Counted from the first letter of the stretch, positions 26,490 through 35,319 are shown. The stretch is 64,000 bases of DNA from Gryllotalpicola daejeonensis (GCF_039538145.1 NZ_BAABBV010000002.1:434001-498000), one strand, 5' to 3'. The notes: generated by a model not told the origin, from the sequence alone. Translations and numbers: made by a program.

Positions 26490-28415
26490 ATGACGATCCT
26501 GGAAGCCCGCCCCGAGCGCACCGTCGCCGCAGCCGCCCCCGGCTCCGCGCCCATTCCCGAGGCAGCCGCCGATGTTCGCGCCTGGGTCGACCAGGTCGCC
26601 GCGCTCACCCAGCCCGACCGCGTCGTGTGGTGCGACGGCAGCGACCGCGAGCGCCACGAGCTCACCCAGGTGCTGCTCGACGAGGGCAAGCTCATCCGGC
26701 TCAACGGCGAGTACCGGCCCGGCAGCTACCTCGCGCGCAGCGACCCCGACGACGTCGCGCGTGTCGAGAGCCGCACCTTCATCTGCTCCCGCGACCGCGA
26801 CGACGCGGGCCCGACCAACAACTGGGTCGCCCCCGATGAGATGAAGTCCGAGCTGCTCGAGCGCTTCGAGGGCTCGATGCGCGGCCGCACGCTCTACGTC
26901 GTGCCGTTCTCGATGGGCCCGGTCGGCGGGCGCCTGTCGAAGCTCGGCGTGCAGCTGACCGACAGCGCCTACGTCGTGCTCAGCATGCACATCATGACGC
27001 GCGTCGGCACCGCTCCCCTGGCGCTCGTCGAGGCCGGGCAGCCGTGGGTCAAAGCGCTGCACTCGGTGGGCTGCCCTCTCGTCGACGCCGATGGCACCCG
27101 GCATCCGGACTCCGAATGGCCCTGCAACCCCGAGAAGTACATCGCGCACTTCCCCGAGACGCGCGAGATCTGGTCGTTCGGATCCGGCTACGGCGGCAAC
27201 GCGCTGCTCGGGAAGAAGTCGTTCGCCCTGCGCATCGCGAGCGTCATCGCCCGCGACGAGGGCTGGCTCGCCGAGCACATGCTGCTCATCAAACTGACGA
27301 GCCCGGCCGGCCGCCGGTTCCACATCGCCGCGGCCTTCCCGTCGGCGTGCGGCAAGACGAACCTCGCCATGCTGCGCTCGACGCTGCCCGGCTGGAGCGT
27401 CGAGACCCTCGGCGACGACATCGCCTGGCTGCGGCAGGGCGAGGACGGGCGCCTGTGGGCGATCAACCCGGAGGCCGGATTCTTCGGCGTCGCACCGGGC
27501 ACCGGCGAGGCCACCAACCCCAACGCGATCGAGACGATCTGGGGCAACACGATCTTCACCAACGCGGCCCTCACCGACGACGGCGATGTGTGGTGGGAGG
27601 GCATGACCGAGACGGCGCCCACGCACCTCGTCGACTGGAAGGGCGAGGACTGGACCCCGGGCCTCGGCCGCCCCGCCGCGCACCCGAACGCCCGCTTCAC
27701 GGTGTCCGCGGCGCAGTGCCCGTCCATCGCCGACGACTGGGAGGCCCACGACGGCGTCCCGCTCGACGCGATCATCTTCGGCGGCCGCCGCGCGAGCAAC
27801 GTGCCGCTCGTCGTCGAGGCGCGCGACTGGGAGCACGGCGTCTTCCTCGGCGCGACCATCGCCAGCGAGCAGACGGCCGCAGCAGAGGGCGCCGTCGGCG
27901 CACTGCGCCGCGACCCGTTCGCGATGCTGCCGTTCTGCGGCTACAACATGGCCGACTACTGGGCGCACTGGGTCTCGGTGGGCCGCCGGCTCGGCGCGAA
28001 GGCGCCCAAGGTCTTCCAGGTGAACTGGTTCCGCAAGGGCGACGACGGGCGCTACCTGTGGCCGGGTTTCGGAGACAACATCCGGGTGCTCGCGTGGATC
28101 GCTGCGCGGCTTGAGGGCGCGGATGCCTCAGCAGAAGACGGCCCCCTGGGCCGCGTCCCGGCCCCCGGCGCCCTCGACGTCTCCGGGCTCGACCTGACCG
28201 ACGCAGACCTCGACGAGCTCTTCGCGATCGACGCCGCCGCCTGGCAGGCAGAGGCCGATCTCACCGAGGAGTTCTTCGACGGCTTCGGCTCGCGGGTACC
28301 GGCTGAGTTGCACGCCCAGCTCGCGGAGCTGCGCTCGCGCCTCGCTGCCGCTGCGGGCTCGGCGGGCTCGGCGGGCTTGGCCGCGACGGTCGCCGCACCG
28401 GAGGTCGAGGCGTGA
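26490..28415 (+). CDS. pckG: phosphoenolpyruvate carboxykinase (GTP)
   Basis: Converts oxaloacetate and GTP to PEP, the entry step of gluconeogenesis. The 641 residues have the GTP-type kinase motif AAFPSACGKTNLAM, the substrate loop region SMGPVGGRLSKLGVQLTDS and the C-terminal guanine-site stretch VNWFRKGDDGRYLWPGFG. ATG 26490 has GAAGGAG ten bases upstream; the longer open frame overlaps the divergent regulator promoter. A run of Gly/Ser/Ala precedes the C terminus. It overlaps the next small ORF by 4 bp. Confidence 0.96.
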   Translation: MTILEARPERTVAAAAPGSAPIPEAAADVRAWVDQVAALTQPDRVVWCDGSDRERHELTQVLLDEGKLIRLNGEYRPGSYLARSDPDDVARVESRTFICSRDRDDAGPTNNWVAPDEMKSELLERFEGSMRGRTLYVVPFSMGPVGGRLSKLGVQLTDSAYVVLSMHIMTRVGTAPLALVEAGQPWVKALHSVGCPLVDADGTRHPDSEWPCNPEKYIAHFPETREIWSFGSGYGGNALLGKKSFALRIASVIARDEGWLAEHMLLIKLTSPAGRRFHIAAAFPSACGKTNLAMLRSTLPGWSVETLGDDIAWLRQGEDGRLWAINPEAGFFGVAPGTGEATNPNAIETIWGNTIFTNAALTDDGDVWWEGMTETAPTHLVDWKGEDWTPGLGRPAAHPNARFTVSAAQCPSIADDWEAHDGVPLDAIIFGGRRASNVPLVVEARDWEHGVFLGATIASEQTAAAEGAVGALRRDPFAMLPFCGYNMADYWAHWVSVGRRLGAKAPKVFQVNWFRKGDDGRYLWPGFGDNIRVLAWIAARLEGADASAEDGPLGRVPAPGALDVSGLDLTDADLDELFAIDAAAWQAEADLTEEFFDGFGSRVPAELHAQLAELRSRLAAAAGSAGSAGLAATVAAPEVEA

Positions 28416-28741
28416 GGGTCGCGCTCGTCACGGGCGTCACCAGCCGCCTGCGCCCGGGGTTCGCCCAGGCTCGCGAGCTCGGGAAGCAGGGCTATCACGT
28501 CATCATCGGGTCGAGCGAGCGCGGCTCGGCTGAGCTGCTGTCAGCCGAGTTGCGCGCTGAGGGCCTGTCGGCGACGCCGATGCGCCTCGACCTCGGTGAT
28601 ACGGCCGGTTACACCGAGATCGCCGCCGAGGTGCACCGCCGCTTCGGCCGACTCGACGCTCTCGTCATCGAAGACGGCCGGCACGTCAAGGCCCTGCGCG
28701 CCGCGCTGAGCCCCCTTCTCGACGCGGTTCCCGTCGCCTGA
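28412..28741 (+). CDS. short protein with the N-terminal half of an SDR Rossmann fold
   Basis: A 109-residue protein translationally coupled to pckG (GTGA overlap). It starts RVALVTGVTSRLRPG, like the dinucleotide loop of short-chain dehydrogenases, and continues through LDLGDT to GRLDALVIED. It then stops, without the NAG motif, the catalytic Ser-Tyr-Lys or the second half of the fold. It is either a decayed SDR kept by its operon position or a small nucleotide-binding protein; no function is assigned. Confidence 0.6.
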   Translation: MRVALVTGVTSRLRPGFAQARELGKQGYHVIIGSSERGSAELLSAELRAEGLSATPMRLDLGDTAGYTEIAAEVHRRFGRLDALVIEDGRHVKALRAALSPLLDAVPVA

Positions 28742-28745
28742 GAAC

Positions 28746-28800
28746 ACTGCGGCCGCCTCCTCGATTGTTCGGGTTTCGAGGGGCGGCCGCAGTCGTTTTC
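28746..28800 (+). terminator. rho-independent terminator of the pckG transcript
   Basis: 12-bp arms ACTGCGGCCGCC / GGCGGCCGCAGT, with inner TCCTCGA/TCGAGG pairing, followed by CGTTTTC. Confidence 0.85.
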
Positions 28801-29074
28801 TTGGGGGGTGAGGGCGACGGATGCTCCGTCTGAAATGATCATGACTCACTTGTCCACATGGTGAGCACAGCCTCGGCTCAAGACCGCCTCAACCTTGCCT
28901 CGGCTCGCACCGCCGCGGCGCCGGGCCGCTCACCTCGAGGGGCACCGACGCAGCCGCAGCCGCGGGAGTCGAGCCGCCGCACCGTCGGCCACGTAGGCTG
29001 AGGGAGGTGCGCCGGGAAGTCTGGTCGGCAGAATCGCTCTGACTGAGCGACTTCGCGCCGTAGGAAGGACCCGT
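28801..29074 (+). promoter_or_regulatory. gene-free region with a possible structured leader of the antiporter gene
   Basis: No ORF worth calling. Near the gene, 29015-29054 can fold as GAAG...CTTC enclosing the perfect hairpin TCGCTC-TGACT-GAGCGA, with the unpaired segment TCTGGTCGGCAGAA between. It does not match the c-di-AMP or cobalamin riboswitch consensus as I know them. Confidence 0.35.
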
Positions 29075-30535
29075 GTGGCCGCCACTGACCCGTTCGACCT
29101 CATCGTCACCGTCGTCGCCGGGGTGATCGCTCTCGCGGTGCTCTCGCAGCTGCTCAGCCAGCGAGTGCGCATTCCGGCACCGGCTTTCTTCCTGGTGGCC
29201 GCCGCGCTGGCCGCGCTGTTCCTGCCGCCGGTGTCCGCGCACACCAGGCTGCTCGATGAGCGGATCGTGAGCATCGCCCTCGCGGTCATCCTGTTCGACG
29301 GCGGCATGCACATCGGGTGGCGGCGCTTCCGGGCCGCGGCCGCGCCGATCGTCTGGCTCGGGATCCTGGGCACCGCCCTGACGGCGGCCGCAGTCGCGGC
29401 ATCCGCTCACTTCATCTTCGGCTTCGGCATCACCGCGGCGCTGCTTCTCGGTGCCGCACTCTCGCCGACCGACCCGGCCGTCGTCTTCTCGGTGCTCGGC
29501 CGCAAAGAGATCGGCGGCCGCAGCGGCACGATTCTCGAGGGCGAGTCCGGGGCCAACGACCCGGTCGGCATTGCGATCATGGCGAGCCTGCTCGCCGCGT
29601 CGGGAACCGGCTGGGCGGCCGTCGGCAGCGGCGCGCTCGAGTTCCTGCTGCAGCTCGGCATCGGCGCTGCCGTCGGCATCGTCGGCGGGTTCGGTCTCCG
29701 GCTGCTGCTGCACAGGCTGGTGCTGCCGAATGAGGCGCTCGCGTCGGTGATCGCGATCGCGTGCGGCGTGTTCCTCTACGGCGCCGGTGCCGTCGCCCAC
29801 GGCTCCGGCTTCCTCGCGATCTTCGTCGCGGGCATCCTGGTGGGCGATCTGCGCGCGCCGTACAAGACCGAGATCACCCGCTTCTCGTCGGGCGCGGCGA
29901 GCCTTGCCGAGATCGTCGCCTTCACAGTGCTCGGGCTCACCGTGCAGCTGGACTACGTGCTGCGACCCGAAGTCTGGCTGACCGGTCTCGGCATCGCTGC
30001 ATTGCTGGTCTTCGTGATCCGGCCCGTGCTCGTCGGCCTGGTGGCCCTCCCGATTCGGATCGACTGGGGTGAGCGCGCGTTCGTGCTCTGGGCCGGCCTG
30101 AAGGGTGCCGTGCCGATTCTGCTCGGCCTGCTGGTGGTCAGCGCCGGTGCGCCGGGCGCTCACGAGCTCTATGCCGTGGTGTTCGTCGTCGTGCTGGTCT
30201 CGGTGGTGCTGCAGGGCGGCCTCGTGCCGCTGCTCGGCCGTGTGCTGCGGGTGCCGATGCGCGAGCTCGAGACGCGGCCCTGGGCCCTCGATGTGCGCTT
30301 CGCGTCGCCGCCGCAGAACCTCGAGCGGCACACCGTCGAAGCCGGATCACCGGCCGACGGCGCAGCGGCGGGCCAGCTCATCGCAGGCGATTCGGCATGG
30401 ATCGCCATGGTCAGCCGCGCGGGCGAGATGGTGCCGGTGCGCAACAGCACGCGCCTCCAGGCAGGCGACGTCGTGCTCACCGACATCGACGACGACAACG
30501 ACGTCAGCGCGCTGTTCGAGGGCCCGCGGGACTGA
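29075..30535 (+). CDS. cation/proton antiporter with RCK-C domain (NhaP2-like)
   Basis: A 486-residue CPA1 antiporter, probably for K+/H+. Membrane segments fill residues 1-400 with the ion-site motifs SPTDPAVVFSV and EGESGANDPVGIAI. The C-terminal 75 residues (AAAGQLIAGDSAWIAMVSRAG region, ending VVLTDID) resemble the TrkA-C/RCK-C ligand domain, which senses nucleotides such as c-di-AMP in relatives. GTG 29075 has AGGAAGGA eight bases upstream. It stands alone, with terminators on both sides. Confidence 0.88.
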   Translation: MAATDPFDLIVTVVAGVIALAVLSQLLSQRVRIPAPAFFLVAAALAALFLPPVSAHTRLLDERIVSIALAVILFDGGMHIGWRRFRAAAAPIVWLGILGTALTAAAVAASAHFIFGFGITAALLLGAALSPTDPAVVFSVLGRKEIGGRSGTILEGESGANDPVGIAIMASLLAASGTGWAAVGSGALEFLLQLGIGAAVGIVGGFGLRLLLHRLVLPNEALASVIAIACGVFLYGAGAVAHGSGFLAIFVAGILVGDLRAPYKTEITRFSSGAASLAEIVAFTVLGLTVQLDYVLRPEVWLTGLGIAALLVFVIRPVLVGLVALPIRIDWGERAFVLWAGLKGAVPILLGLLVVSAGAPGAHELYAVVFVVVLVSVVLQGGLVPLLGRVLRVPMRELETRPWALDVRFASPPQNLERHTVEAGSPADGAAAGQLIAGDSAWIAMVSRAGEMVPVRNSTRLQAGDVVLTDIDDDNDVSALFEGPRD

Positions 30536-30549
30536 CCAACCTAGAAGCG

Positions 30550-30590
30550 AGACGGCTCCCTCCCTTCCACGGGATCGGAGCCGCTCTGTT
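30550..30590 (+). terminator. terminator of the NhaP2-like antiporter gene
   Basis: Stem CGGCTCC/GGAGCCG extended by GAG/CTC with one bulge, then TGTTCT, about 15 bp after the stop codon. Confidence 0.65.
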
Positions 30591-30657
30591 CTGGGGCCGT
30601 GAGGGGCCCGTGACCTCAGCAGGCGGAGCGAGCCGTCGTGCGCAACTGGTCACGTTG

Positions 30658-30690
30658 CGGGTGACGGATGCCTGAGGCATCCGTCACCCG
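30658..30690. terminator. hairpin built on the GACGGATGCC word
   Basis: 15-bp perfect arms CGGGTGACGGATGCC / GGCATCCGTCACCCG with loop TGA, followed by TTGAAAA. It may be a second terminator or a mobile hairpin; the same GACGGATGCC stem recurs at 31606-31628. Confidence 0.6.
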
Positions 30691-30769
30691 TTGAAAATCG
30701 GCAGAATGAGACGGCACGCGGTTCTTGCACCGCGTGCCGTTATTGAGTTCGCGGTCGAAGGAGACGGGA

Positions 30770-31603
30770 ATGGCCGAGCAGGTCGTCGTGGTGGTCGGAG
30801 TCGGAGGCATGGGCGAACTCATCGCCGAGCGGCAGGGCGCGGGAAAGCGGGTGCTGCTGGCCGACTTCAGCGAGGCCTCGCTCACGCGCGTGGCCGAGCG
30901 GCTGACGGGCAACGGCTTCGACGTCCTCACGCACCCCGTCGATGTCAGCGACGCGGATTCGGTGGCAGCGCTCGCCGCAGCCGCGGCCGAGGCGGGTGAG
31001 ATCGTGCAGTTCGTGCACACGGCCGGCCTCTCGCCGGCGCAGGCACCGACCGAGGCGGTGCTGCGCGTCGACCTCGCCGGCGTGGCGCTCGCGCTTGAGG
31101 AGTTCGGCAGGGTCATCGCCCCCGGCGGCGCAGGCGTCGTGATCGCGAGCATGGCCGGTCACTTCGCGGCAGGGCGCTTCCCGGCAGAACTCGAGCAGTC
31201 GCTCACCACGACTCCGGCCCGCGAGCTGCTGTCGCTGCCGATCGCTCAGCCCGGCGCGCTGCCCGACGCAGGGGCCGCGTACTCGCTCGCGAAGCGCGCC
31301 AATCAACTGCGCGTCGCCGCGGCGAGCCTGGCGTGGGGCGAGCGCGGCGCGCGCGTGAACTCGATCAGCCCCGGCGTGATCTCGACGCCGATGGGTCAGC
31401 AGGAGCTCGCGAGCGAGAGCGGCGCCGGCATGCGCGCCATGATCCAGGCCTCGGGCACCGGCCGGATCGGCACCCCGAGCGACATCGCCGCCGCGGCCGC
31501 ATTCCTGCTCGGCCCGGAGTCCTCGTTCATCACCGGCACGGATCTGCTCGTCGACGGCGGCGTCGTCGCGGCGGTGCGCAACGGCAGGCTCAATCTGGGG
31601 TGA
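30770..31603 (+). CDS. SDR family oxidoreductase
   Basis: A 277-residue short-chain dehydrogenase using NAD(P). The dinucleotide loop is VVGVGGMGELIAERQ, a variant of the classical TGxxxGxG. The catalytic Ser lies in VIASMAG and the Tyr/Lys in YSLAKRAN; the end GTDLLVDGGVVA is typical of classical SDRs. ATG 30770 follows GAAGGAG; the 15-residue upstream extension was rejected. It converges on an alcohol dehydrogenase. With the nearby ADH and Baeyer-Villiger enzyme it could oxidise an alcohol or reduce a ketone in one small route (inference). Confidence 0.88.
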   Translation: MAEQVVVVVGVGGMGELIAERQGAGKRVLLADFSEASLTRVAERLTGNGFDVLTHPVDVSDADSVAALAAAAAEAGEIVQFVHTAGLSPAQAPTEAVLRVDLAGVALALEEFGRVIAPGGAGVVIASMAGHFAAGRFPAELEQSLTTTPARELLSLPIAQPGALPDAGAAYSLAKRANQLRVAAASLAWGERGARVNSISPGVISTPMGQQELASESGAGMRAMIQASGTGRIGTPSDIAAAAAFLLGPESSFITGTDLLVDGGVVAAVRNGRLNLG

Positions 31604-31605
31604 GT

Positions 31606-31628
31606 GACGGATGCCTCAGGCATCCGTC
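31606..31628. terminator. bidirectional hairpin between SDR and ADH genes
   Basis: 10-bp arms GACGGATGCC / GGCATCCGTC with loop TCA, centred between the two convergent stop codons. Confidence 0.65.
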
Positions 31629-31636
31629 GCACGACC

Positions 31637-32599
31637 TCATCGGTCCCCGAACCGCGCCACGAGTCGCCCGGTCACCTTCCCTGCCTTGAGCCGGTCGAGT
31701 CCCTCGCCGATGCGGTCGAAGGCGATCTCCTCGTAGGCGGGCCGGATTTCGCCCTTCAGCATGAGCGCGTAAAGCTCTTCGATGTCTTCGACGGTGCCAC
31801 CGAGCGAGCCCTCGATCGTCTTCCCGAGGATCGACGAGGTGGCGATCGTGAACGTCGGCCTGCCGAGGCCGACCTGGACGACCTTGCCGCCGCGCTTGAT
31901 GGCCGTCAGCGCCTTCTGGGTGGTGTCGAAGCCCGCGTAGTCGACGATCAGGTCGAAGCTGCCACCTGCCATCGGGTTGCCGCCGACTGTCGCCCACTCG
32001 TCGGCATCGCGAACGCAGTCGACGGCGCCGGCCGCCTGGGCGAGCGGCCAGACGTCTTCCTTCGTCTCGGCGACGTGCACCTCGGCCCCAGCGAGAACCG
32101 CCGCACGGGCGCCGATCTGGCCGAGGCCGCCGAACCCGATGACGCCGACCTTCATGCCGGCCGTCGCCTCGCCGACCTTGATCATCGCGTGATAGCTCGT
32201 CATGCCGGCATCGGTCGCCAACGCGGCCAGGGACAGGTCGAGGCCCTCTGGAACGCGGGCGAGGTCGCGGTAGTCGGCGGCCAGCTTGTCGGCGAATCCT
32301 CCGGGCGTGAACATGCCCGTCGGCAGCTGCACACCGGAGGGGCAGACGCCGACGACGTCGCCGACCTGGAAACCGGTGACCTCTGAACCGAGGGCGGAGA
32401 TGACGCCCGCGTTCTCGTGCCCCTGCGTCATCGGCAGGAACGGCATCGCGCGGTCGCCGGTCTCCATGTACATGATGTCCGAGTGACACAGCCCCGCCGC
32501 GCGCATGTCGATGATCACCTGGGTCGGCGACGGCTCCGGGTCCGGAACCTCATTCACCTGGATCGGGGCGTGGTCGCCCATGTACTGCCATGCCTTCAC
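31637..32599 (-). CDS. zinc-type alcohol dehydrogenase lacking the structural zinc lobe
   Basis: A medium-chain dehydrogenase of 320 residues. Catalytic zinc ligands fit Cys in GLCHSDIMY and His/Glu in QGHENAG, with Asp in LATDAGMTSY at the third position. The coenzyme motif is GFGGLGQIG. The four-Cys structural zinc loop of typical ADHs is replaced by a short segment around VCPSGVQLPTG, so the protein is about 20 residues shorter than usual. GTG 32599 follows AAGGAG and overlaps the tetR stop by 4 bp, making a tetR-adh operon. Confidence 0.88.
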   Translation of the reverse strand: MKAWQYMGDHAPIQVNEVPDPEPSPTQVIIDMRAAGLCHSDIMYMETGDRAMPFLPMTQGHENAGVISALGSEVTGFQVGDVVGVCPSGVQLPTGMFTPGGFADKLAADYRDLARVPEGLDLSLAALATDAGMTSYHAMIKVGEATAGMKVGVIGFGGLGQIGARAAVLAGAEVHVAETKEDVWPLAQAAGAVDCVRDADEWATVGGNPMAGGSFDLIVDYAGFDTTQKALTAIKRGGKVVQVGLGRPTFTIATSSILGKTIEGSLGGTVEDIEELYALMLKGEIRPAYEEIAFDRIGEGLDRLKAGKVTGRLVARFGDR

Positions 32600-33213
32600 T
32601 GCGGACTCCTTCGTCTCTCGTGTGATTGTGCGGGCGTGATGAGCTGCTGGATCGCCGCGCCGTAGAGCTCGGCGACGCGCGTTCGCTCGGCGGCCGTCAC
32701 GCGGCCACCATCGATCGCATCCCATGAGTGGGTCAGCCCGAGCAGTTGGGCGGAGACAAGCCACGCGCGCGTCGTGCGGTCTTCCCCCTCGAGGCGTGCC
32801 GACAAGGTGTCGACGAGCAGTCGCTGCATGATGCCCTGCAGGTCGGTGCGCACGACGTCGTGGTCGCTGGCGTAGAGGAGAGCGGTCAGCGTGCGCCGCA
32901 TCTGCGCGTGACGCGGGTCGAGCAGGTATGCCGCGAGCCGTTCGCCGATCGTCTCGAGTGGTCCGTCAAGGCGCGGTGCGAAGTGCTCGTCGAAGCCGAT
33001 GACGCGCACGAAGAGCTCCTCCTTCGACCCGTAGTGCCGCATAACCAGCGCCGGATCGACGCCGGCGGCGGTGCCGATCTCACGGATCGAGACGCGCTCG
33101 TAGCCCTTCTCTTCGAACAGGGCCCGCGCCGCCCTGGCGATCGCCTGCTGGGTCGGCGTGCCCTCCCCGGCCCGGCTCCTGCCCGCTGCGGGGGTTGCGC
33201 TGACAGCACTCAT
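32596..33213 (-). CDS. TetR family regulator
   Basis: A 205-residue repressor with the N-terminal helix-turn-helix VSIREIGTAAGVDPALVMRHYGSKEELF (quoted part: GTAAGVDPALVMRHYGSK) and a helical ligand domain. It is transcribed ahead of the alcohol dehydrogenase and divergently from an MFS exporter. Three identical 15-bp palindromes, evenly spaced, fill the promoter region (33222-33282) and are its obvious binding sites. The inducer is unknown. Confidence 0.92.
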   Translation of the reverse strand: MSAVSATPAAGRSRAGEGTPTQQAIARAARALFEEKGYERVSIREIGTAAGVDPALVMRHYGSKEELFVRVIGFDEHFAPRLDGPLETIGERLAAYLLDPRHAQMRRTLTALLYASDHDVVRTDLQGIMQRLLVDTLSARLEGEDRTTRAWLVSAQLLGLTHSWDAIDGGRVTAAERTRVAELYGAAIQQLITPAQSHERRRSPQ

Positions 33214-33221
33214 GAATCCGA

Positions 33222-33282
33222 GTCAACACTGTTGACATTCTGGTGTCAACAGTGTTGACTCTGCAGTGTCAACACTGTTGAC
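33222..33282. promoter_or_regulatory. triple TetR operator array
   Basis: Three copies of GTCAACA(C/G)TGTTGAC at 33222-33236, 33245-33259 and 33268-33282. Their centres are exactly 23 bp apart. They lie between tetR (start 33213) and the MFS gene (start 33321). Confidence 0.9.
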
Positions 33283-33320
33283 AGATCTTGGCACCCAAGT
33301 GTTCGGTCGGAAGGAATGGC

Positions 33321-34766
33321 ATGAGAGTCGAAGAAGCAGAGTCCGAGCTGCGGCTCGAGAGCGAAGCCGAGCAGGTCTCCGGTGGGAAAGCAACGCTCTG
33401 GCTCGTGATCATCGGCCTCGCGGCCCTGGTCGTCTCACTCTCGCAGTCGCTCCTGATCCCCGTGCTGGCCAAGCTGCCGGCGCAACTGCACTCGAGCACC
33501 GAGACCATCCAGTGGCTGCTGACCTCGACACTGCTCGTGGGCGCCGTCGCCGTGCCGCTGCTCGGCCGGCTCGGCGACATGTGGGGCAAGCGCCTGATGC
33601 TGCTCGTCGCCGTCGGCGCGATGGCGGTCGGCTCACTCGTCACCGCGGTCTCCGACAACGTCAGCGTCCTTATCGTCGGCCGCGCGATCCAGGGCGTTGC
33701 GGCGGGCGCGATCCCGCTCGGCATCAGTCTGCTGGCGACCCTGCTTCCCAAGAAGCGCCGTGCCAGCGCCATGGCGACGATCTCGGCCATGCTCGGCGTC
33801 GGCGGCGCGCTCGGCCTGCCGTTCGCCGGTCTGATCGCCGAGCACGGCGACTTCCACACCCTGTTCTGGGTGACCACCATCGCGGCCGCTGTCGCCTTTG
33901 CCGCCATCATCATCTTCGTCCCCGAGTCGCACGACCCCGCGGGCGGCCGCATCGACCCCGTCGGTGCCGTCCTGCTGGCAGGTGCTCTCGTCGCCCTGCT
34001 CCTCCCGCTGTCCGAAGGCTCCAGCTGGGGTTGGAGCTCGGCACGGGTCATCTGGTTGTTCGTGGCCTCCGCAGTCCTGTTCGCGGCGTTCGGGTTCTGG
34101 GAGGCGCGGCACAAGAGCCCCCTCGTCGACCTCTCCTCGCTCGGCCGCCGGCCGATCCTGCTGACCAACATCGCCTCGCTGTTCATCGGCTTCGCTCTGT
34201 TCGCCTCGCTCATCGGCACGGCCACCTACGTCGAGATGCCGAAGGAGACCGGGTACGGCTTCGCCACCACGACCCTCGTTGCCGGCTTCACGATGCTTCC
34301 CAGCGGCCTCGCGATGCTGGTCTTCGCCCCGGTGGCGGCGCGCCTCATCAACAGCATCGGCGCCGGCCGCACCCTCGCCATCGGCGCGACCATTGTCGCG
34401 ATCGGCTGGGTGCTGCGCATCACCATCACGGGCGAGCTGTGGGAGATCATCGTCGGCAGCGCGGTGGTCGGCATCGGCACCGGCATCGGCTACGCCGCGA
34501 TGCCCGCCCTGATCAGCGCGAACACGCCGCACAACGAGCTCGCCTCGGCCAACGGCGTCAACACCGTGGTCCGCTCACTCGGCAGCTCGCTCGCCTCGGC
34601 GCTCGGCGGCTCCATCCTCGCAAGCTTCACGATCACCCTCGGCACGGTCGCCATGCCGTCGCTGACCGGCTACCGCGTGCTGTTCGCGATCTGCGGCGGC
34701 GCAGCACTGGTTGCCGCCGTCCTCGCACTGCTCGTCTCGAACACGAAGGCGTCCGTCGCCCGCTAG
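33321..34766 (+). CDS. MFS multidrug-type transporter (DHA family)
   Basis: A 481-residue polytopic membrane protein. The loop 2-3 motif is GRLGDMWGKRLML, and segment 5 carries the antiporter-type GVGGALGLPFAGL. Spacing of hydrophobic segments suggests 14 helices, as in the DHA2 proton-driven exporters. ATG 33321 has GGAAGGA upstream; an earlier in-frame ATG at 33288 overlaps the operator zone and was rejected. Control by the divergent TetR through the triple operator is the most direct reading. Confidence 0.88.
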   Translation: MRVEEAESELRLESEAEQVSGGKATLWLVIIGLAALVVSLSQSLLIPVLAKLPAQLHSSTETIQWLLTSTLLVGAVAVPLLGRLGDMWGKRLMLLVAVGAMAVGSLVTAVSDNVSVLIVGRAIQGVAAGAIPLGISLLATLLPKKRRASAMATISAMLGVGGALGLPFAGLIAEHGDFHTLFWVTTIAAAVAFAAIIIFVPESHDPAGGRIDPVGAVLLAGALVALLLPLSEGSSWGWSSARVIWLFVASAVLFAAFGFWEARHKSPLVDLSSLGRRPILLTNIASLFIGFALFASLIGTATYVEMPKETGYGFATTTLVAGFTMLPSGLAMLVFAPVAARLINSIGAGRTLAIGATIVAIGWVLRITITGELWEIIVGSAVVGIGTGIGYAAMPALISANTPHNELASANGVNTVVRSLGSSLASALGGSILASFTITLGTVAMPSLTGYRVLFAICGGAALVAAVLALLVSNTKASVAR

Positions 34767-34785
34767 GCCTCACGGTGAGGCACGG

Positions 34786-35280
34786 TCATTCCCCCGGCGA
34801 CCGATGCTCAGCTGTCGCCGCCGACGTGGCTCGCTCGCCCAGGACATCGCGAATCGCCGCGACGCCCTGGGCGAGCGCCTTCAGGTCGGCCAGCGGCAAT
34901 TGCTCGAGCACATCATCACCGAACTCGGGCCGTGAGAACACGAGGCCGCGCAAGACGTCTCTGCCTTGAGCCGTCGCGTGGACGCGCGTCACTCGCCCAT
35001 CCGCTGCGTCCTGGCCGCGTTCCGCCATCCCCTGGGCGACCAGCCGATCGAGAAGCCCGGACATCGAGGCCATGGAGACGCCGAAGGCCTCGGCCAGACC
35101 CTTACCCGTAGCGCCCGCGTCCGATGAAACCAGCACCGCGAGCACTTTCAGCTGCCGGATCGTGAGCTGCACCGACAGCACTGAGCTCCACATCGGCGGC
35201 AGGATGCTCGACTCGAGCTCCTCGAAGAGCGACCGGATCCGCCTAGTGAGCAGCGCACGTTCACGGGCAGCGTCATCCAT
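34786..35280 (-). CDS. MarR family regulator
   Basis: A 164-residue regulator with the MarR winged helix: recognition segment GLAEAFGVSMASMSGLLDRL and the wing RGQDAADGRVTRVHATAQG, then a dimerisation helix. It is divergent from the Baeyer-Villiger monooxygenase across 103 bp that hold an inverted repeat, so it probably represses that gene and itself. The effector is unknown. Confidence 0.9.
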   Translation of the reverse strand: MDDAARERALLTRRIRSLFEELESSILPPMWSSVLSVQLTIRQLKVLAVLVSSDAGATGKGLAEAFGVSMASMSGLLDRLVAQGMAERGQDAADGRVTRVHATAQGRDVLRGLVFSRPEFGDDVLEQLPLADLKALAQGVAAIRDVLGERATSAATAEHRSPGE

Positions 35281-35319
35281 GCGTTCACCGTAGATGCTTC
35301 CCAGCGCACAGGAAGTTCA

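Noticed and set aside
28801..29074. c-di-AMP (ydaO) or cobalamin riboswitch before the antiporter
   Set aside because: The conserved cores of those classes, as I know them, are not present.
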